Source: Bidens hawaiensis (taxonomy: Eukaryota > Streptophyta > Magnoliopsida > Asterales > Asteraceae). Taken from it: 64,000 nucleotides of DNA. The stretch's first letter is position 1, and every line of letters starts with the position of its first letter. Location: positions 290,312 to 354,311 of the forward strand of contig JAIQDT010002838.1 in NCBI GenBank assembly GCA_021521415.1. Reading direction: 5' to 3'. The position numbers were made by a program, and so were the translations under genes. Positions 11,817 through 23,232 of this stretch are shown one piece after another. Under the pieces are notes generated by a model. That model searched no databases. It worked only from the letters and a program-made list of their open reading frames with translations, and was not told the DNA's origin.

Positions 11817-12052
11817 TTCTCCATAGAAGGACACTCTATATATATATTCTCCATAGAAGGAACATCCTATATACTTCCATAGAAGGAACACTATGCTTTC
11901 CATTTAAGGAACACTAGGCTTTCCATCAAAGGAACATTGGGCTTTCCATTAAAGGAACACTATGCTTTCCATTAAAGGAACACTGGGCTTTTCATTAAAG
12001 GAACACTATACTTTCCATTTAAGGAACACTCTATATATTATCCGTAGAGGGA
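11817..12052. repeat. Tandem repeat, about 26-bp unit, inside the LTR
   Basis: At least eight units of the type ctttccattaaaggaacact(a/g)(t/g)g with variants ccatagaagg and ccatttaagg. A second block (12118-12243) repeats catgcaatatccgaagatc and cacgtaccgacaag twice. Confidence 0.8.
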
Positions 12053-12700
12053 ACTCTATATATAAGCTATCATTTAATATCCATATAAGGAGACAATCAT
12101 CGCTATTCTTGGCAATACATGCAATATCCGAAGATCGTTCACGTACCGACAAGTAATCATCCCTGCATTACATACAATATCCATATCTTTATTTATAACC
12201 TAACGGTACATGCAATATCCGAAGATCATTCACGTACCGACAAGCAATCAATCGTATCTAACACATATATCATACAAGGCATACGCTTACCATTTAAGTT
12301 AAGTGTATTAACTGTCACATCGAGTATGCACACAGCCCCGAAAACATAACAAGGAAGTGGGACTAGAAACTCACCTGAACTCGGTTACTTATTCCGTTAA
12401 TGGTTACTCCTTTCTTGACTGTGCACGGCTAGCTGTATAAAAATTATGCGTATTGATTACTATCACTTTCCATAACGCGTTTCTAGTTTAATTATTACCC
12501 TCAACGAACGGGGGTCCGGGGGCAGCGCCCCTAGTAGCGGGGTCTAGGGGCGGCAGCCCCTAGCAGGGTCCAAGGGGCAGAGCCCCTGGCTGGGTTCGAG
12601 CTGCCAGGTCAGCTTGGAAAAATTTTATTTACCTTAACTGTCTTAACACATTTTCCATTAGAAAATTAAATTATTATTTAATTCACTAACTAAATCTCTA

Positions 12701-13040
12701 TAACGAATTAAGCCTGATTCGTGGTCTAATTCGCTATTCTGATTCGTTGTCTCATCATAACTTGATTCGCCGTCAGGTTCGTTATCCTCACATAACGAAT
12801 TGGCAAGTAACAAATCACCTGATTTGTTACTTGATTCGTTATGCTAATTCGTTGTCTGAACATCATCTGATTCGTTACCTTAGCATAGCGAATGAACATA
12901 TAACGAATTACCAGATTCGTTATCTTATCTAACCAATGGATAGATAGCGAACTTAAGAGTTCATTCGTTATCAAGTCTCACGAATTGGGTCCCATTCGTT
13001 ATGAACGCGTAACGAATTGGTCAATCATAACGAATCATCT
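12701..13040. repeat. TTCGYTA / TARCGAA motif array
   Basis: By eye, about seven TTCG(T/C)TA and seven TA(A/G)CGAA heptamers in 340 bp, in mixed orientation, most preceded by GA. Chance would give roughly 0.1 of these per 340 bp. The same heptamer makes arrays in the copia element at 33.7-44.8 kb. Confidence 0.8.
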
Positions 13041-13596
13041 CTGTACTTATCCAGATATTGACTTAGGGTCAAAGTCAAAATCGTCAAGGACACCCAACAG
13101 TCAAACTATATTAGATCTGCGATTAACCTTCATTTCTTAACCAAAAATCATGATTTAGGTATCATTGGAATCGTCTAAGCAGCGCCTACAAACCCTAACC
13201 ATTCAATCTTTCAAAACATCAGGTTTACAGGGTGCGATTTATGTGTATATGTTATGGGTCTTCATACTAACATTTAGCTTATCAAACTGAAATCAATTTC
13301 AGTAAGTTTAGCTTCGTTGGATTCGTTTTTACCATACTAATACAGATTTATGATTTCCAAAACCAAACCGAACCTATATGAACGATTTTTAAACATAAAC
13401 GTACATTAAACGAGTCGTTCAACGAACACGAGCTGGTCTTGATCTTGTTTAGGTTTGACACGATGATCTAGCACCAACAAGCTCGGGTTTTTAACTTTGA
13501 ATCTAGGCTCGGGTTAAAGGATGGTGTGTGTGTTTCTCAAGGTGTAGGTTATGGTGTGGATTTGGATAAAAATGGAAAGGATTAGGGTTTAAGGGG

Positions 13597-13604
13597 TATT
13601 TATA
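13597..13604 (-). promoter_or_regulatory. TATA box of the solo LTR
   Basis: TATAAATA on the - strand, preceded on that strand by GGGCTTAAGGGAG; the expected U3 core promoter of this LTR. Confidence 0.5.
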
Positions 13605-13736
13605 CTCCCTTAAGCCCATGGACCTAAGACCCATCTTTCCCTTTTGGTCCATGATTAATTCCATCTAAAAGACTACTTATCCTATCATATTTTATTATTC
13701 TTATTATTAACCGAACGGAAAAATTGGGATGTTACA

Positions 13737-15265
13737 ACCCAAAAACCCATAATACTCGAAAACATATTAACCAAGAACCTATGTCATCCGAAAACTATAA
13801 TTTACCCGAAAACGTTATTTCTCGAAATCCTTAATTTTACCCAGAAAGTTTTTACTATTAACTCATTAAAATGTTTTGTAAATACTTAAATATTATAAAA
13901 TTTTACAAAACATAAAGGCTTAACTTGAATGAACTTTTGATGTATCACTTCTGCCCAAAGGTGATGAGTTACATTTACCATATCATTCAAGTCTAACTGA
14001 AAGCTTTTGTTAGTTTTTGCCTAACATAATATAAATGTCTCACTTCTGTCCAAAGGTGATGTGTTACATTTTTATTCAGCAACACTAGCATGTGCATAAT
14101 TAAAATAATTGTCTCACTTCTGCCCAAAGGTGATGTGTTACAATTATTTTGCACACATACTTAAATAAAATTTAATTCTGCCCAAAGGTGATTTATTTTT
14201 TGTTTAAGTTGAACTTTTAATTATAGTCTATTAGTTTGATGTTAAGAATAGACATGTCACATCTTCAATAAAATATAATGATCCTCACATTAATGATCCT
14301 TCATTAATCTAATGATCATAAATTTTAATATGTATTATCTTAATATCCCAAAACATTACTCACTATAATTTTCTTCTATAAATAGATATCTCATCAAAAT
14401 CATCCACTCTAATATCAAAACACAATTGAATTTTGTCTCATAAAGAGTTTTAATAACAGTTAGCTCTTCTCAATTTTAATTATCCATTAAGACATGATAT
14501 GACTATCCTACTGCTCTTTCTAATAATAATTATTCCATTGAAAACTAGAGCTTAACAAATAGAATGAGTCAATCATAATGTCTATTACGATAATGATAAT
14601 CAAGAACTTCTATAAATAAATGCTATCACTAGAGTTATTCTAGATTTAGTTTTTCCTAAGACTAATCAAAATAACTCCCAAAATTCATGCACTCTTTAAA
14701 AATTCTAACTACAAGGTTAGATGGTATTATTGAATATATCATAATTTATAATCATGACCCATAAAATTAAGGGCTCACACATGATATTAAGTACAATATT
14801 CTAGTACATTGCATACTCAAATTTTCAATAGTACAATTTGGTGCCTTAAAAATCAACTATAATACTCAGAAGTACCAAAGGAAAATGAGTGTGTTGATCA
14901 GCAACATATGTACAAGAAAAGAAGCATCCGGTACTGGAAATAAAATGTTATTCAACTCACTATCACTAAAACCTAAAAGAGGATTATTCTAAGGTTCATA
15001 GACAAAATACAAGTATTACTTCCAGCTTTAAGTTCTCTAAGGAGAAATCTCATTGCAAAAATATGCCATTAGATTAGGCATATGCATTACAAGATTATCC
15101 ATAATTCAAAAGAACATCTGGCTAAAATTGATAGTTATATATTAATGATATTTAAGTCTGCTAACATAATATTCTCATTAACACATGATTAGTTGAGTCT
15201 AGTTCTATATGTTTACCCAAAAATCAACAAATAACTAACATGAGGGTTAGTGACAAATTTAAATG
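13737..15265. other. Decayed retrotransposon-like DNA, not classified
   Basis: There is no open gene. Four copies of CTTCTGCCCAAAGGTGAT-type sequence lie at about 13948, 14043, 14114 and 14174. Near 15055-15105 the + strand shows a relic of a CCHC zinc knuckle (C-K-I-C-H, then H-M-H) with a stop and an indel, possibly an old copia gag. The 5' LTR of the Athila-like element that follows was not found here. Confidence 0.35.
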
Positions 15266-15329
15266 TTAAGGTTATTAGAACCAAGATAAACTGTCATCAA
15301 ATCAAGCTTAAACTCTTTCATTTCTCTAT

Positions 15330-16715
15330 AAGGGCCAAGCTTTAGAATAGATAGAATCTATTTCCTCTGGTTCCATCACCACTTGTGACCAGATGGTTGA
15401 ACAGTTTCTCCTCAAATATTTTCCGCCCGATAAAACTGCCAAATACCGAGCCAACATTATCGGATTCCAGACCGATGATGATGAATCGTTACACGCAACA
15501 TGGGAAAGATACAAAAGTCTTCTAAGAATATGCCCACATCATGGACTAAGAGTATGGTTACAAGTACAAACTTTCTTTGACACACAATCCAGTCAAAACA
15601 AACAGGCCATCGACCAGATCGCTGGTGGAAACCTGGGATCCAAATCACCTAACGAAGCATTTGAAGTCCTGGAAAAGGTCGCAAAGAAGAGTTTCGCTTA
15701 CAACCCACCAAGATTTACACCTACCCATAAAGGAATACACCACGTTGATTCCAACACTCTTGTCACAGCACAGCTTGAAGCCCTTTCTAAAAAATTCGAA
15801 CAACTTAAAGCCGAGCTATCAAAAACCAGACTCACCTGTGACACTTGTGGAGGAAATCATAAGACGAGTGACTGTAAACAAGTCATCATGGCCATGGAAG
15901 AAGTCGATTTCATCGCTCGACAGAACAACGCTTTTAGCAATAACTACAATCCAGGATGGAGAAACCACCCGAATTTCAGCTGGAAAGACGGAGGTAACAC
16001 TCAAACTTTACCCGTATTCAAAAAGAGACCGATGAATCAACCCTTCCAGCCTAAACCTTAATTTCAAGATCAAAGTTCTAGTAGCCATCAAAACCCAGGC
16101 TACTCTAAGATCGAAGAAATGCTAATCCAACTCATGACCAAAACAAATGAAGCAGAAAAGAAAGCCGACTCAAGAGCTATTGATATCAGCGGAGTATTAT
16201 TAAAACAGGAAGCCGATCTCAAAAATCAACAAGCATCACTTCAGAACCTAGAAACTCAAATCGGACAAATTTCCCGACAATTATCCGAAAGACCACCTGG
16301 CACTCTTCCAAGCAACACAATCACCAACCCGAATGGAACAGCTAACGCCGTTACACTCAGAAGCGGTACGACCACTGTGGTCTCACCAACTTCAAAACCA
16401 GTTATGGAGAAGAAGTCTCATGATGAAACACAAGAGAGGCTGACCCCAACAAGCACAGTACAGCCCAAGGAGCCAGTCCGAACTTATGTTCCACCTATTT
16501 CATACCCTGGAAGACTGAAGCAGGAACGATTGGAGGCTCAGTATGGGAAGTTTCTAGAACTCTTTAAGCAATTAAATATAAACATCCCTTTTGTCGAAGC
16601 TATTGCTCTGATGCCAAAATATGCCAAGTTTCTCAAAGAAGTGCTGACAAACAAAAGGAAGCTGGAGGAGCTCTCGCATGCCACCCAAAGTGAAGAATGT
16701 TCAGCTGTCCTCTAA
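15330..16715 (+). pseudogene. gag: Athila-type gag (structural protein), broken
   Basis: Gag forms the particle and binds element RNA. The reading frame is open from 15393, but Gag-like codons are visible from about 15330, where a TAG replaces the usual Trp of ALEW. Landmarks: FFPPDKT early, then WERYKSLLR and CPHHG, a zinc knuckle CDTCGGNHKTSDC at about 15835, and YNPGWRNHPNFSW near 15946. A TAA at 16059-16061 interrupts the frame, which continues to a second stop at 16713-16715; the downstream part is Gln/Leu-rich and probably coiled coil. Both stops can be explained by one C-to-T change in a Gln codon. The N-terminal third is too decayed to read. Confident as gag; exact lineage inferred. 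Confidence 0.8.
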
Positions 16716-16733
16716 AGCAAGCTGCCAACAAAG

Positions 16734-17114
16734 ATGACCGATCTAGGGAGCTTTACTATCCCTTGTCTCATAGGAAATTTGTCTGTTAGCAATGCCATGG
16801 CTGACCTAGGAGCTAGTATTAATTTAATGCCTTATGCGGTTTTTGCAAAACTAGGGATAGGAGAACTAAAGCCCACCCGCATGAGCATTCAATTAGCTGA
16901 CCGATCTGTTAAATATCCTCGGAGTATTGTTGAAAACATGCATGTCAAAATTGACAACTTTGTTTTCCCAGTAGATTTTGTAATTCTAGACATGGAGGAA
17001 GACAAAAGTGTACCTCTGATTTTAGGAAGACCCTTTTTAGCCACCGCAAAGGCTATTATTGATGTTTGCACCGGCAAACTCACTCTCATGGTCAATGACG
17101 AGGCAAACTTTTGA
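16734..17114 (+). pseudogene. Athila-type aspartic protease
   Basis: The retroviral-type protease would cut the Gag-Pol polyprotein. The active-site motif is ADLGASINLMP near 16800 (D-L-G-A, the usual Athila version of D-S/T-G). ILGRPFLAT near 17020 is the second conserved block. It is in the same frame as the end of gag and follows its stop by a few codons, so gag and pro were probably one frame. An extra T near 17109-17113 shifts the frame: the conserved continuation (F-D-I-G-K-S-M) is found in another frame. Confidence 0.8.
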
Positions 17115-17734
17115 CATAGGAAAATCTATGCAATATCCGCAACAACACGATGACACACTATACTGTGTTGACATCATAGATTCCATCGTAAGTTGCTATA
17201 TGCGAGATTCCTCCATCAATACACTACTAGAAACACAAGTCTTAGACAAAACACTCAACAAACCCATTTTAGAAAACGAAAATCTCAATAATGACCACCA
17301 CGAAGAATCAAATTGATATATGAAATAACTGAAAACAATGAAAAATCAAAACCATCAATCGAAGAACCACCAGCCTTAGAGTTAAAAGAACTACCAAAAC
17401 ATCTCGAATATGCCTTTCTAGAAAAAGATTCTCAACTCCCAGTAATTATTTCATCTCACCTTTCTAAAGAAGAGAAAGACGAACTTCTTAAGGTTCTCAA
17501 AAACCATAAGAAGGCTATTGCATGGAAGATCATGGATATCAAGGGCATCAGTCCCTCCTTTTGTACTCACAAAATTCTCATGGAGGAAGAATACAAACCC
17601 GTGGTCCAACATCAGAGACGTCTCAATCCCAACATGCAAGATGTGGTGAAGAAAGAAGTAATCAAACTCCTTGATGCCGGATTAATCTACCCAATCTCAT
17701 ATTCACCTTGGGTTAGTCCCGTTAAAGTAGTACC
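17115..17734 (+). pseudogene. Athila-type pol: linker and N-terminal RT, cut by an insertion
   Basis: After the frameshifted linker, the frame 17313-17734 carries the RT entry region: LPKHLEYAFL, SHLSKEEKDELLKVL, CTHKILMEE and YSPWVSPVKVVP, the last being the conserved block before the fingers domain. Translation then runs into the copia LTR at 17735. The remaining RT resumes at 23638, after the second copy of the 5-bp duplication gtacc. Reverse transcriptase copies element RNA to DNA; this copy is dead several times over. Confidence 0.8.
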
Positions 17735-18135
17735 TGTAAGTCCTGAATCTAGATCACTACAATATGATATCAACCCGAACACGATGTTAGTGCGGAATCC
17801 TAACAAAGTGGTGATTCAAGAACAATATGATATGAAATATATAAATATGATGAACACGATGTAATACTCCAAATGCACACGATTATATTATTAAACCGTC
17901 TGGTACATGAGATTACACAGAACGTATTGCTCTCTAGAATATGCTCACTCTCTGCTAATGTCAACAACACTAAACCCTATACACATATTCTCTATATATA
18001 GGGAAGCTAACAACCAAGCCCAAGTAGAGCCCAAAGCCCACCGAAATCCTTTATGGATTTCGGTTTACATATAACACATACAACCAAAACCAATTAACAA
18101 GAACTAAGTACAAACCACCAAATATTGACCCAAAA
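17735..18135 (-). repeat. 3' LTR of the gag-only copia
   Basis: Begins TGTAAGTCCTGAATC on the + strand and ends GACCCAAAA, where the other copy has GACCCAACA, so the last dinucleotide pair is mutated. Contains TATATATAGGG near 17992, a possible core promoter. Confidence 0.85.
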
Positions 18136-18150
18136 ATCTCCCCCTTGGTT
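18136..18150 (-). promoter_or_regulatory. Polypurine tract
   Basis: On the - strand CCAAGGGGGAGAT directly abuts the LTR, as expected for the primer of plus-strand DNA synthesis. This fixes the - orientation of the element. Confidence 0.75.
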
Positions 18151-20777
18151 TGTAGCTTCGTTCTTGTTTATTTCACTTCAGACCAGCCTAACCGAAATTC
18201 ATAGGGATTTCGGTATTATACCAATGTAGTTCTTCAACTCGTCTTCGTTTACATCACTTTAGTCTTGATCATGTCGTGGCCCTTTGATATGCGTCATTCT
18301 AACCAATTTATGACCCAACAATCACACTTTTAGACTGATGCTTTCAAGATCTTCAGAATCTTTACTTTAACATGATCAGCAACTTCAATGATCAGCAACT
18401 TCAGCATCTGCATCCAATACTCTACCATCTCCCCCTTGTTTGACAGCATCATCCAATTTGAATCTCAGATACTTTCCGTTGCAAGAAATCAGTCTTGAAA
18501 GAACAATCAACTTTGATAGAAAGATCAACCAAAATATTTTGAAAACAATTAAATAAAACATAATAAGAAAGACATATTTTTGTAATTTTTATGTTTTTTT
18601 TAATTTTCTTGAAAAGACTTGAAATGAGATCATACCAGCTAAACCAACTATAACACAATAACCGATATCAGATTTCATGAGCTGAAAACTTCCAAACAAT
18701 TTCTTAACACATTTGTTTTAACAAGAGTAATCAATAAGTAAAGAATAAAATAAATAAAATAAAATAAAACCAAAAACAACAAATAAAACAAATTTAATCA
18801 CCCGGTCTTCTTGTAATTTAGCAAAAAATTGGGATCAAATTTCAGTTTTTGATAATACTGCCGCCTTTATGAAAAGATCCGAACATGGAATCATATTATT
18901 TAAGGTGCTTTCACAAAGATTCATGTTCAGCGTTATTATGACATTAAGAGACAGATTGATAGCGTGTATCCCATACTTAGCATGATTTTTCATCGCATCA
19001 TTGATATGATTAAGGTTCAGTTAGGCATAAAGCTTAGATGGACATCACTCATGGACTTGTGATGCCTCCTATCTCTTCTCAAAGCGTATTTGGCTTTCCC
19101 CAGATCACCCCAATTTGACTCCAACCCCCTGGATTTGGTTTAAAAACTTTTAATGACAGAACTTGTTTATTTGATTTTTCTTTTCAAATTTGCAAACTTA
19201 TTTGAGGTTGAACGTTAGACTTACAGTTTAATTAACAGGCCTTTCATTCGGGATGTTAAAGGACTTATATTATTGCCTCCACCCCTATAGTTCTATTATT
19301 AACCCTCATGTTTGTGTTTTTCTTAAAAGCTTATGAACATTTATCAACTTTTGGTTGATTATATATTTACAGTAATTTTGTTCACATTTGTTCTTTGTCA
19401 TTCTCAATAAGATACTTCATTTTGGGGACCAAATACCAACAGGCTCGTGTATGACTGGGTAATTGCTTTTCTGCCTATCATTCGGAGAGATGTATCTGGA
19501 GACATGCACATGTCTTCAAAATGACTCTCCACATTAAGTTTAGCAAATTTAGTTTATATCACTTTAACTTTTACGCATCTTGGTAAGTACCAAACACATT
19601 AATGACTGTTCTAGAGCCTTTTAAGCTTAATAACTTCACCCGTTAAGCACACAAAAACAATTTATCTATCCTTTTCCAAAGGTTGGATCAATTTTCATTT
19701 GAAAATATTTTAAAGCTTCTAAAAAGTTGTTAACTGAATAGTAATATCACTTCCCATAAAGTTATAGAAGACACATATGTTAAGAACTCAGTCACCCCGG
19801 TCACTCTTTAGTTTTTAGGTAAATGGCTATCCTGTATGACCACTAGTGGTTAACAGGACCAAAACACATATGAAAATACGTGTCCCTCCAACTTGGAATT
19901 ACCGACATAATTTTAAGTGAAAGAATTCAAAACACAAAAACACATCACAATCACCCCGGATGCTTTCAGTCTTTAGACAAATGGCTATCCTGTGAATCTA
20001 CAAGTAGATCACCGGACCAAACATATACAAGTATATGTTCTTCAAACTTGAGCAGCCGACATAATTTTAAGCAAGAGTGAAGTTTGAAAGACATAGACAA
20101 AACATTTATAACTTAAAATTTTTATTTTTATTAACACACACACACACACACTCTTTTTGATTTTTTTAAAAATTTTTCCCCCTTAATTTGTGCAAAAAAT
20201 TTTATTTACAAATTTAACCTCAAAAAGACTCAATCGTCGAAACGAAGTATTTAATAAAAATGAAGTGTGATAGTCAGCCAACTGATGTACTATCATTTCT
20301 CATGTACGTTCAAGTCATTTTCTCATTTTTGAGAAACTAAATACACTATACTTTTAAAACAATACGTGAACATATTTTTGAATTTTTTTATAAAAATTTA
20401 AAAATTTAAAATCTTTTTGACTGATCAATCTTTCATACCAAAGTGATACGATTACCTTTTATTTTCAAGACATCATCTTTCATTTGTGAGAATCTCCCCA
20501 GGGAATAATCTTGTTTTGAGATTCTGCATCCTTGCGAGTTGAATGTCTGGAGCAAACCTTTTAATATGCAATGTATTCCCTGATTTGTTCCTACACACTT
20601 AAAGAGCAGACTAAAAACGTTCTATCACCCAAAAATCCCGTCCAGGCAACAAATAATCCATTTTATGGTTTAAGATTTTTTTTTTTTAAAAATAATGGAT
20701 ATTTGCCCTAACATGTGCCTGGAACAACCCATTTAATAAGCAATGAATTTGTGGTTGTTCCTACACGCATAGCGGGA
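18151..20777 (-). other. Long non-coding region in place of pol
   Basis: No ORF of note. From about 19079 to 20068 the - strand matches the + strand post-pol region of the long copia (42284-43115): shared pieces include AAATTATGTCGG, TTTGGTCC, GGATAGCCATTT against GGTTAGCCATTT, CAGTCATAC and TTGGGGTGAT. One block is duplicated here (19791-19927 and 19951-20086). The part nearest the polypurine tract and the part nearest gag are AT-rich with a short (CA)n at 20134. Confidence 0.65.
19791..20086 (-). repeat. Duplicated block of about 137 bp (offset about 160 bp)
   Basis: Copies at 19791-19927 and 19951-20086 share TCACCCCGG, AAATGGCTATCCTGT and CCGACATAATTTTAAG. Only one copy of the homologous block exists in the long copia near 42284-42400. 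The copies differ at many positions, so the duplication is not recent. Confidence 0.7.
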
Positions 20778-22328
20778 TCAGTTGGACATAGGAACCCAAG
20801 TCATAAATGTCTTGGGGTTCCCTTTAGCATCAACATATGTGACCTCTTGCCAACTCATATCTTTCCCATCTTTAGCAGAATCATTTGTCATTACAGATTC
20901 TGTTTGCTGAGTTTTAAGTTTCCAAGTCTGTCTTGGTTTAGTGAAATTTGAAAGAACAGGCTTTGGAGTGGAGCAATTCGAATTCGAACTCTTAGAACTC
21001 TCAACACTCTTTGATTTCTGAAAATTTATTTTTCTTTTAACAGTTTCTAAATCATTTGAGTGCAAACCTGTCATATTAGCTTTGAATCCTTGAGTATCTG
21101 TGACCCGTTGTACAGATACTCGTGGTTTTCTAAAATAAGCATTTTGTTTAACCACTGGATACGGTTGAAACTTGTTACCTTTCACCTGAGGGGCTTGTCT
21201 ATTAATAGCATGGTAGTGACACTCCTTTGCCAAATGCCCGCCGTTCCCGCAAATGAAACACGCCTTCATCCTTCTTCTAATGTCAACGGAAGCACTTGCC
21301 TCATGTTGGAATTCATTCTTAGGAAAGGTTTTTCCATTCTTCTTGCCCCTTGGCACAACATTCTGATTTTGCTTGTAATAGGGAACATATAGACAATGAA
21401 CACAATTTCTGGCTATATGTCCTGGCGTGCCACAGTGGTAACATGTTTGCCTCTTCATATAAATGGCACCCATTGATTTATCAACACATGGAGATCCGGA
21501 GGATCTATGAGGACGAGACTGTCCTTGTTGTGTTGATTTCTTACGTGCCTTCCCTTTGTTGCCACAACTCGGTGTATTATTACTAGTACAATTTTGAGTT
21601 GTGGTGTCATCTGAGTTTGATGACACGTTAGAATGAGATTCATTTTCACTAGCCTGAACCCCTTTACTATCAGAAGCAACATCATTTACTCTATCAGAAG
21701 CAACATTATTTACTATATCTGCACATGAAGTAGAAGCATCAAAATTGTTCACACATTTAAAAACAGGCTTGATTTCCTCTAGGGATCCTGATCCAACAGT
21801 TTCAGATTTAACCTGTTTACCATACTTCATGTCTTTTATCTTTTCCTCATGTTCTTTGGTGACAGGGGTAGGGACATAATTGTGGTTGTAAGGTGGGGGA
21901 ACTTGACTGTATCCTATTCCCTCACCTTCATTTTCCTTCCACCACAATTGGTTTTCAATCATTGAGTTAACTTCTTTACTGGAACCCTCGAATTTTTTAA
22001 AATCAAGTTCAACCTTTTCAAACTTACTTGTTAGATTTAAGATTTCTAACTTGGAAGCTTCCAGTTTAGCAGTTAACTCAGCAATTTCTTGTTGGGCATC
22101 TAGATAATGACAGCCTTTTATACTAAGATCAGACTTAAGTTTTTTAATATACTTGTTTTGAGCTTCTATTTTGTCTAGAAAACCTTTTTTATTTTTCTTA
22201 AGTTTAAAATTCTCTGATTTTATTCTTTCCATATCTCTACTTAGACTGTCATTATGAAGTTTATACATTTCTATTTTCTCACCACAATTTAAAGAACATG
22301 GTTGAAAAACGAGTTGTGAAGAATCCAT
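20778..22328 (-). CDS. Intact coiled-coil / double zinc-knuckle Gag C-terminal protein, 516 aa
   Basis: The first ATG is at 22328 (MDSSQLVFQPC); the upstream in-frame codons lack an ATG and begin with TTG, so I take this start. Residues about 20-140 are Lys/Glu/Leu-rich heptad-like coiled coil. GIGYSQVPPPYNHNY follows near residue 165. After a Ser/Thr/Asn-rich linker come two CX2CX4HX4C knuckles, CYHCGTPGHIARNC and CFICGNGGHLAKEC, then a basic stretch and a C terminus TWVPMSN, the usual end of this Gag just before the protease DSG motif. The capsid-like N-terminal Gag domain is absent, as is pol. The long copia has the same order (coiled coil, GIGFVEIPPPFHNHY, knuckle) at 36866-38330. RNA binding and joining a helper particle are likely but inferred. 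No stop or frameshift interrupts it. Confidence 0.8.
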   Translation of the reverse strand: MDSSQLVFQPCSLNCGEKIEMYKLHNDSLSRDMERIKSENFKLKKNKKGFLDKIEAQNKYIKKLKSDLSIKGCHYLDAQQEIAELTAKLEASKLEILNLTSKFEKVELDFKKFEGSSKEVNSMIENQLWWKENEGEGIGYSQVPPPYNHNYVPTPVTKEHEEKIKDMKYGKQVKSETVGSGSLEEIKPVFKCVNNFDASTSCADIVNNVASDRVNDVASDSKGVQASENESHSNVSSNSDDTTTQNCTSNNTPSCGNKGKARKKSTQQGQSRPHRSSGSPCVDKSMGAIYMKRQTCYHCGTPGHIARNCVHCLYVPYYKQNQNVVPRGKKNGKTFPKNEFQHEASASVDIRRRMKACFICGNGGHLAKECHYHAINRQAPQVKGNKFQPYPVVKQNAYFRKPRVSVQRVTDTQGFKANMTGLHSNDLETVKRKINFQKSKSVESSKSSNSNCSTPKPVLSNFTKPRQTWKLKTQQTESVMTNDSAKDGKDMSWQEVTYVDAKGNPKTFMTWVPMSN

Positions 22329-22369
22329 TGAGTAATTAATCAGATTAAACTGATTTTCCCGCCAAAATT

Positions 22370-22990
22370 TCTCGAAAAATATGATTGTCAAAATTCTCAA
22401 GAAAGATGTCCCGCTCAAAAGAGGCGTTCAGAAAAAAATTCGTTCAAGACAAAAAATTTTCGAATTTCCGGCCAAAAATTCACCGAAAATCACCCGAAAA
22501 AATTTGTTTTGCCAAAATTTTCCAAAATGAATTTTTACTTAGAAGGAGTATTCTGGAAAAATTTCGTTCAAGAAAATTTTTCCCGCCAAAAAACTCTTTT
22601 TTTCAATACTTCTTGACCGAGAACGACTTTGACCGAGAACAATTGATCTTGACTGAGAACCTTTGAAATTGACCGAAAACTATGATTATTTGATCAGCTT
22701 CAATTTTGGCCGAAAACAGGGGTTGACCGAAAACCCAAGATGACCGAAAACCAACAAAGTTGACCGAGAACCACAATAGTTGACCGAAAACTATAGTTGT
22801 TAACCGAAAACTCTTATTCTGGCCGAGAACCAATAGCTTAAACCGAGAACCCTTGTTATTCACTAAGATTTGGCCGAAAACTAGGAAATATAGCCGAGAA
22901 CATTCAAATATTGACCGAGATCACTTGATTTTGGCCGAAATCTCTTAAACTGGACAGGGAACTATGTTTGATGTCCCAAAACTAGAGACC
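22370..22990 (-). repeat. Leader motif array GACCGAAAAC
   Basis: Between the primer-binding site and the ORF, about 17 copies of (t)tgaccga(a/g)aac, or ggccgaaaac variants, all in one orientation, spaced 15-35 bp (22612-22990); a looser CCGCCAAAATTT / CTCGAAAAA series continues to 22370. On the coding strand the motif is GTTTTCGGTCAA. Low-complexity slippage would not give this variable spacing. Confidence 0.8.
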
Positions 22991-23217
22991 ACAGCCGAGA
23001 ACTCCTAAAAACAGCTTTGACCAAGTAAATTTGGTAACAGAATAATACCCGAAATCTCTGGGATTTGAATTTAAATCCAAAATTAAAGCTAATCTTTACC
23101 CAAAAACAGTTCAGTCTTCTTCTCCGATCAACTACTCGCCGGAAAAATCACCAACACCACCAAACCTTAATATCTTGAATCCATTGATATCACACTAACG
23201 AGCCTGAATTCGTCAAA

Positions 23218-23230
23218 GGCTCTGATACCA
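23218..23230 (-). promoter_or_regulatory. Primer-binding site (initiator Met tRNA)
   Basis: TGGTATCAGAGCC on the - strand, two bases inside the 5' LTR; the standard complement of the initiator-methionine tRNA 3' end used by copia elements. Confidence 0.85.
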
Positions 23231-23232
23231 AT

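Larger units (their letters stand above)
11392..13736 (-). mobile_element. Probable solo LTR of a gypsy (Tekay-like) element, 2.3 kb
   Basis: The left edge TGTAAGGCCCCG (11392) and right edge GGGATGTTACA (13736) are imperfect inverted LTR ends. The flanks accct (11387-11391) and accca (13737-13741) match at 4 of 5. A TATAAATA box on the - strand (13597-13604) gives the orientation. The GC-rich stretch GGGGGCAGCGCCCC... (12510-12590) is common in composite gypsy LTRs. Because both edges lie in one sequence with no internal region, it is best read as a solo LTR made by LTR-LTR recombination. Confidence 0.6.

Noticed and set aside
22329..22418. Thirty extra codons at the start of the gag-like ORF of the gag-only copia
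   Set aside because: That extension begins with TTG, has no ATG, and lies in the leader; the ATG at 22328 is the better start.
22385..22863. Open frames on both strands in the leader of the gag-only copia
   Set aside because: They translate the GACCGAAAAC array; no start context or motif.
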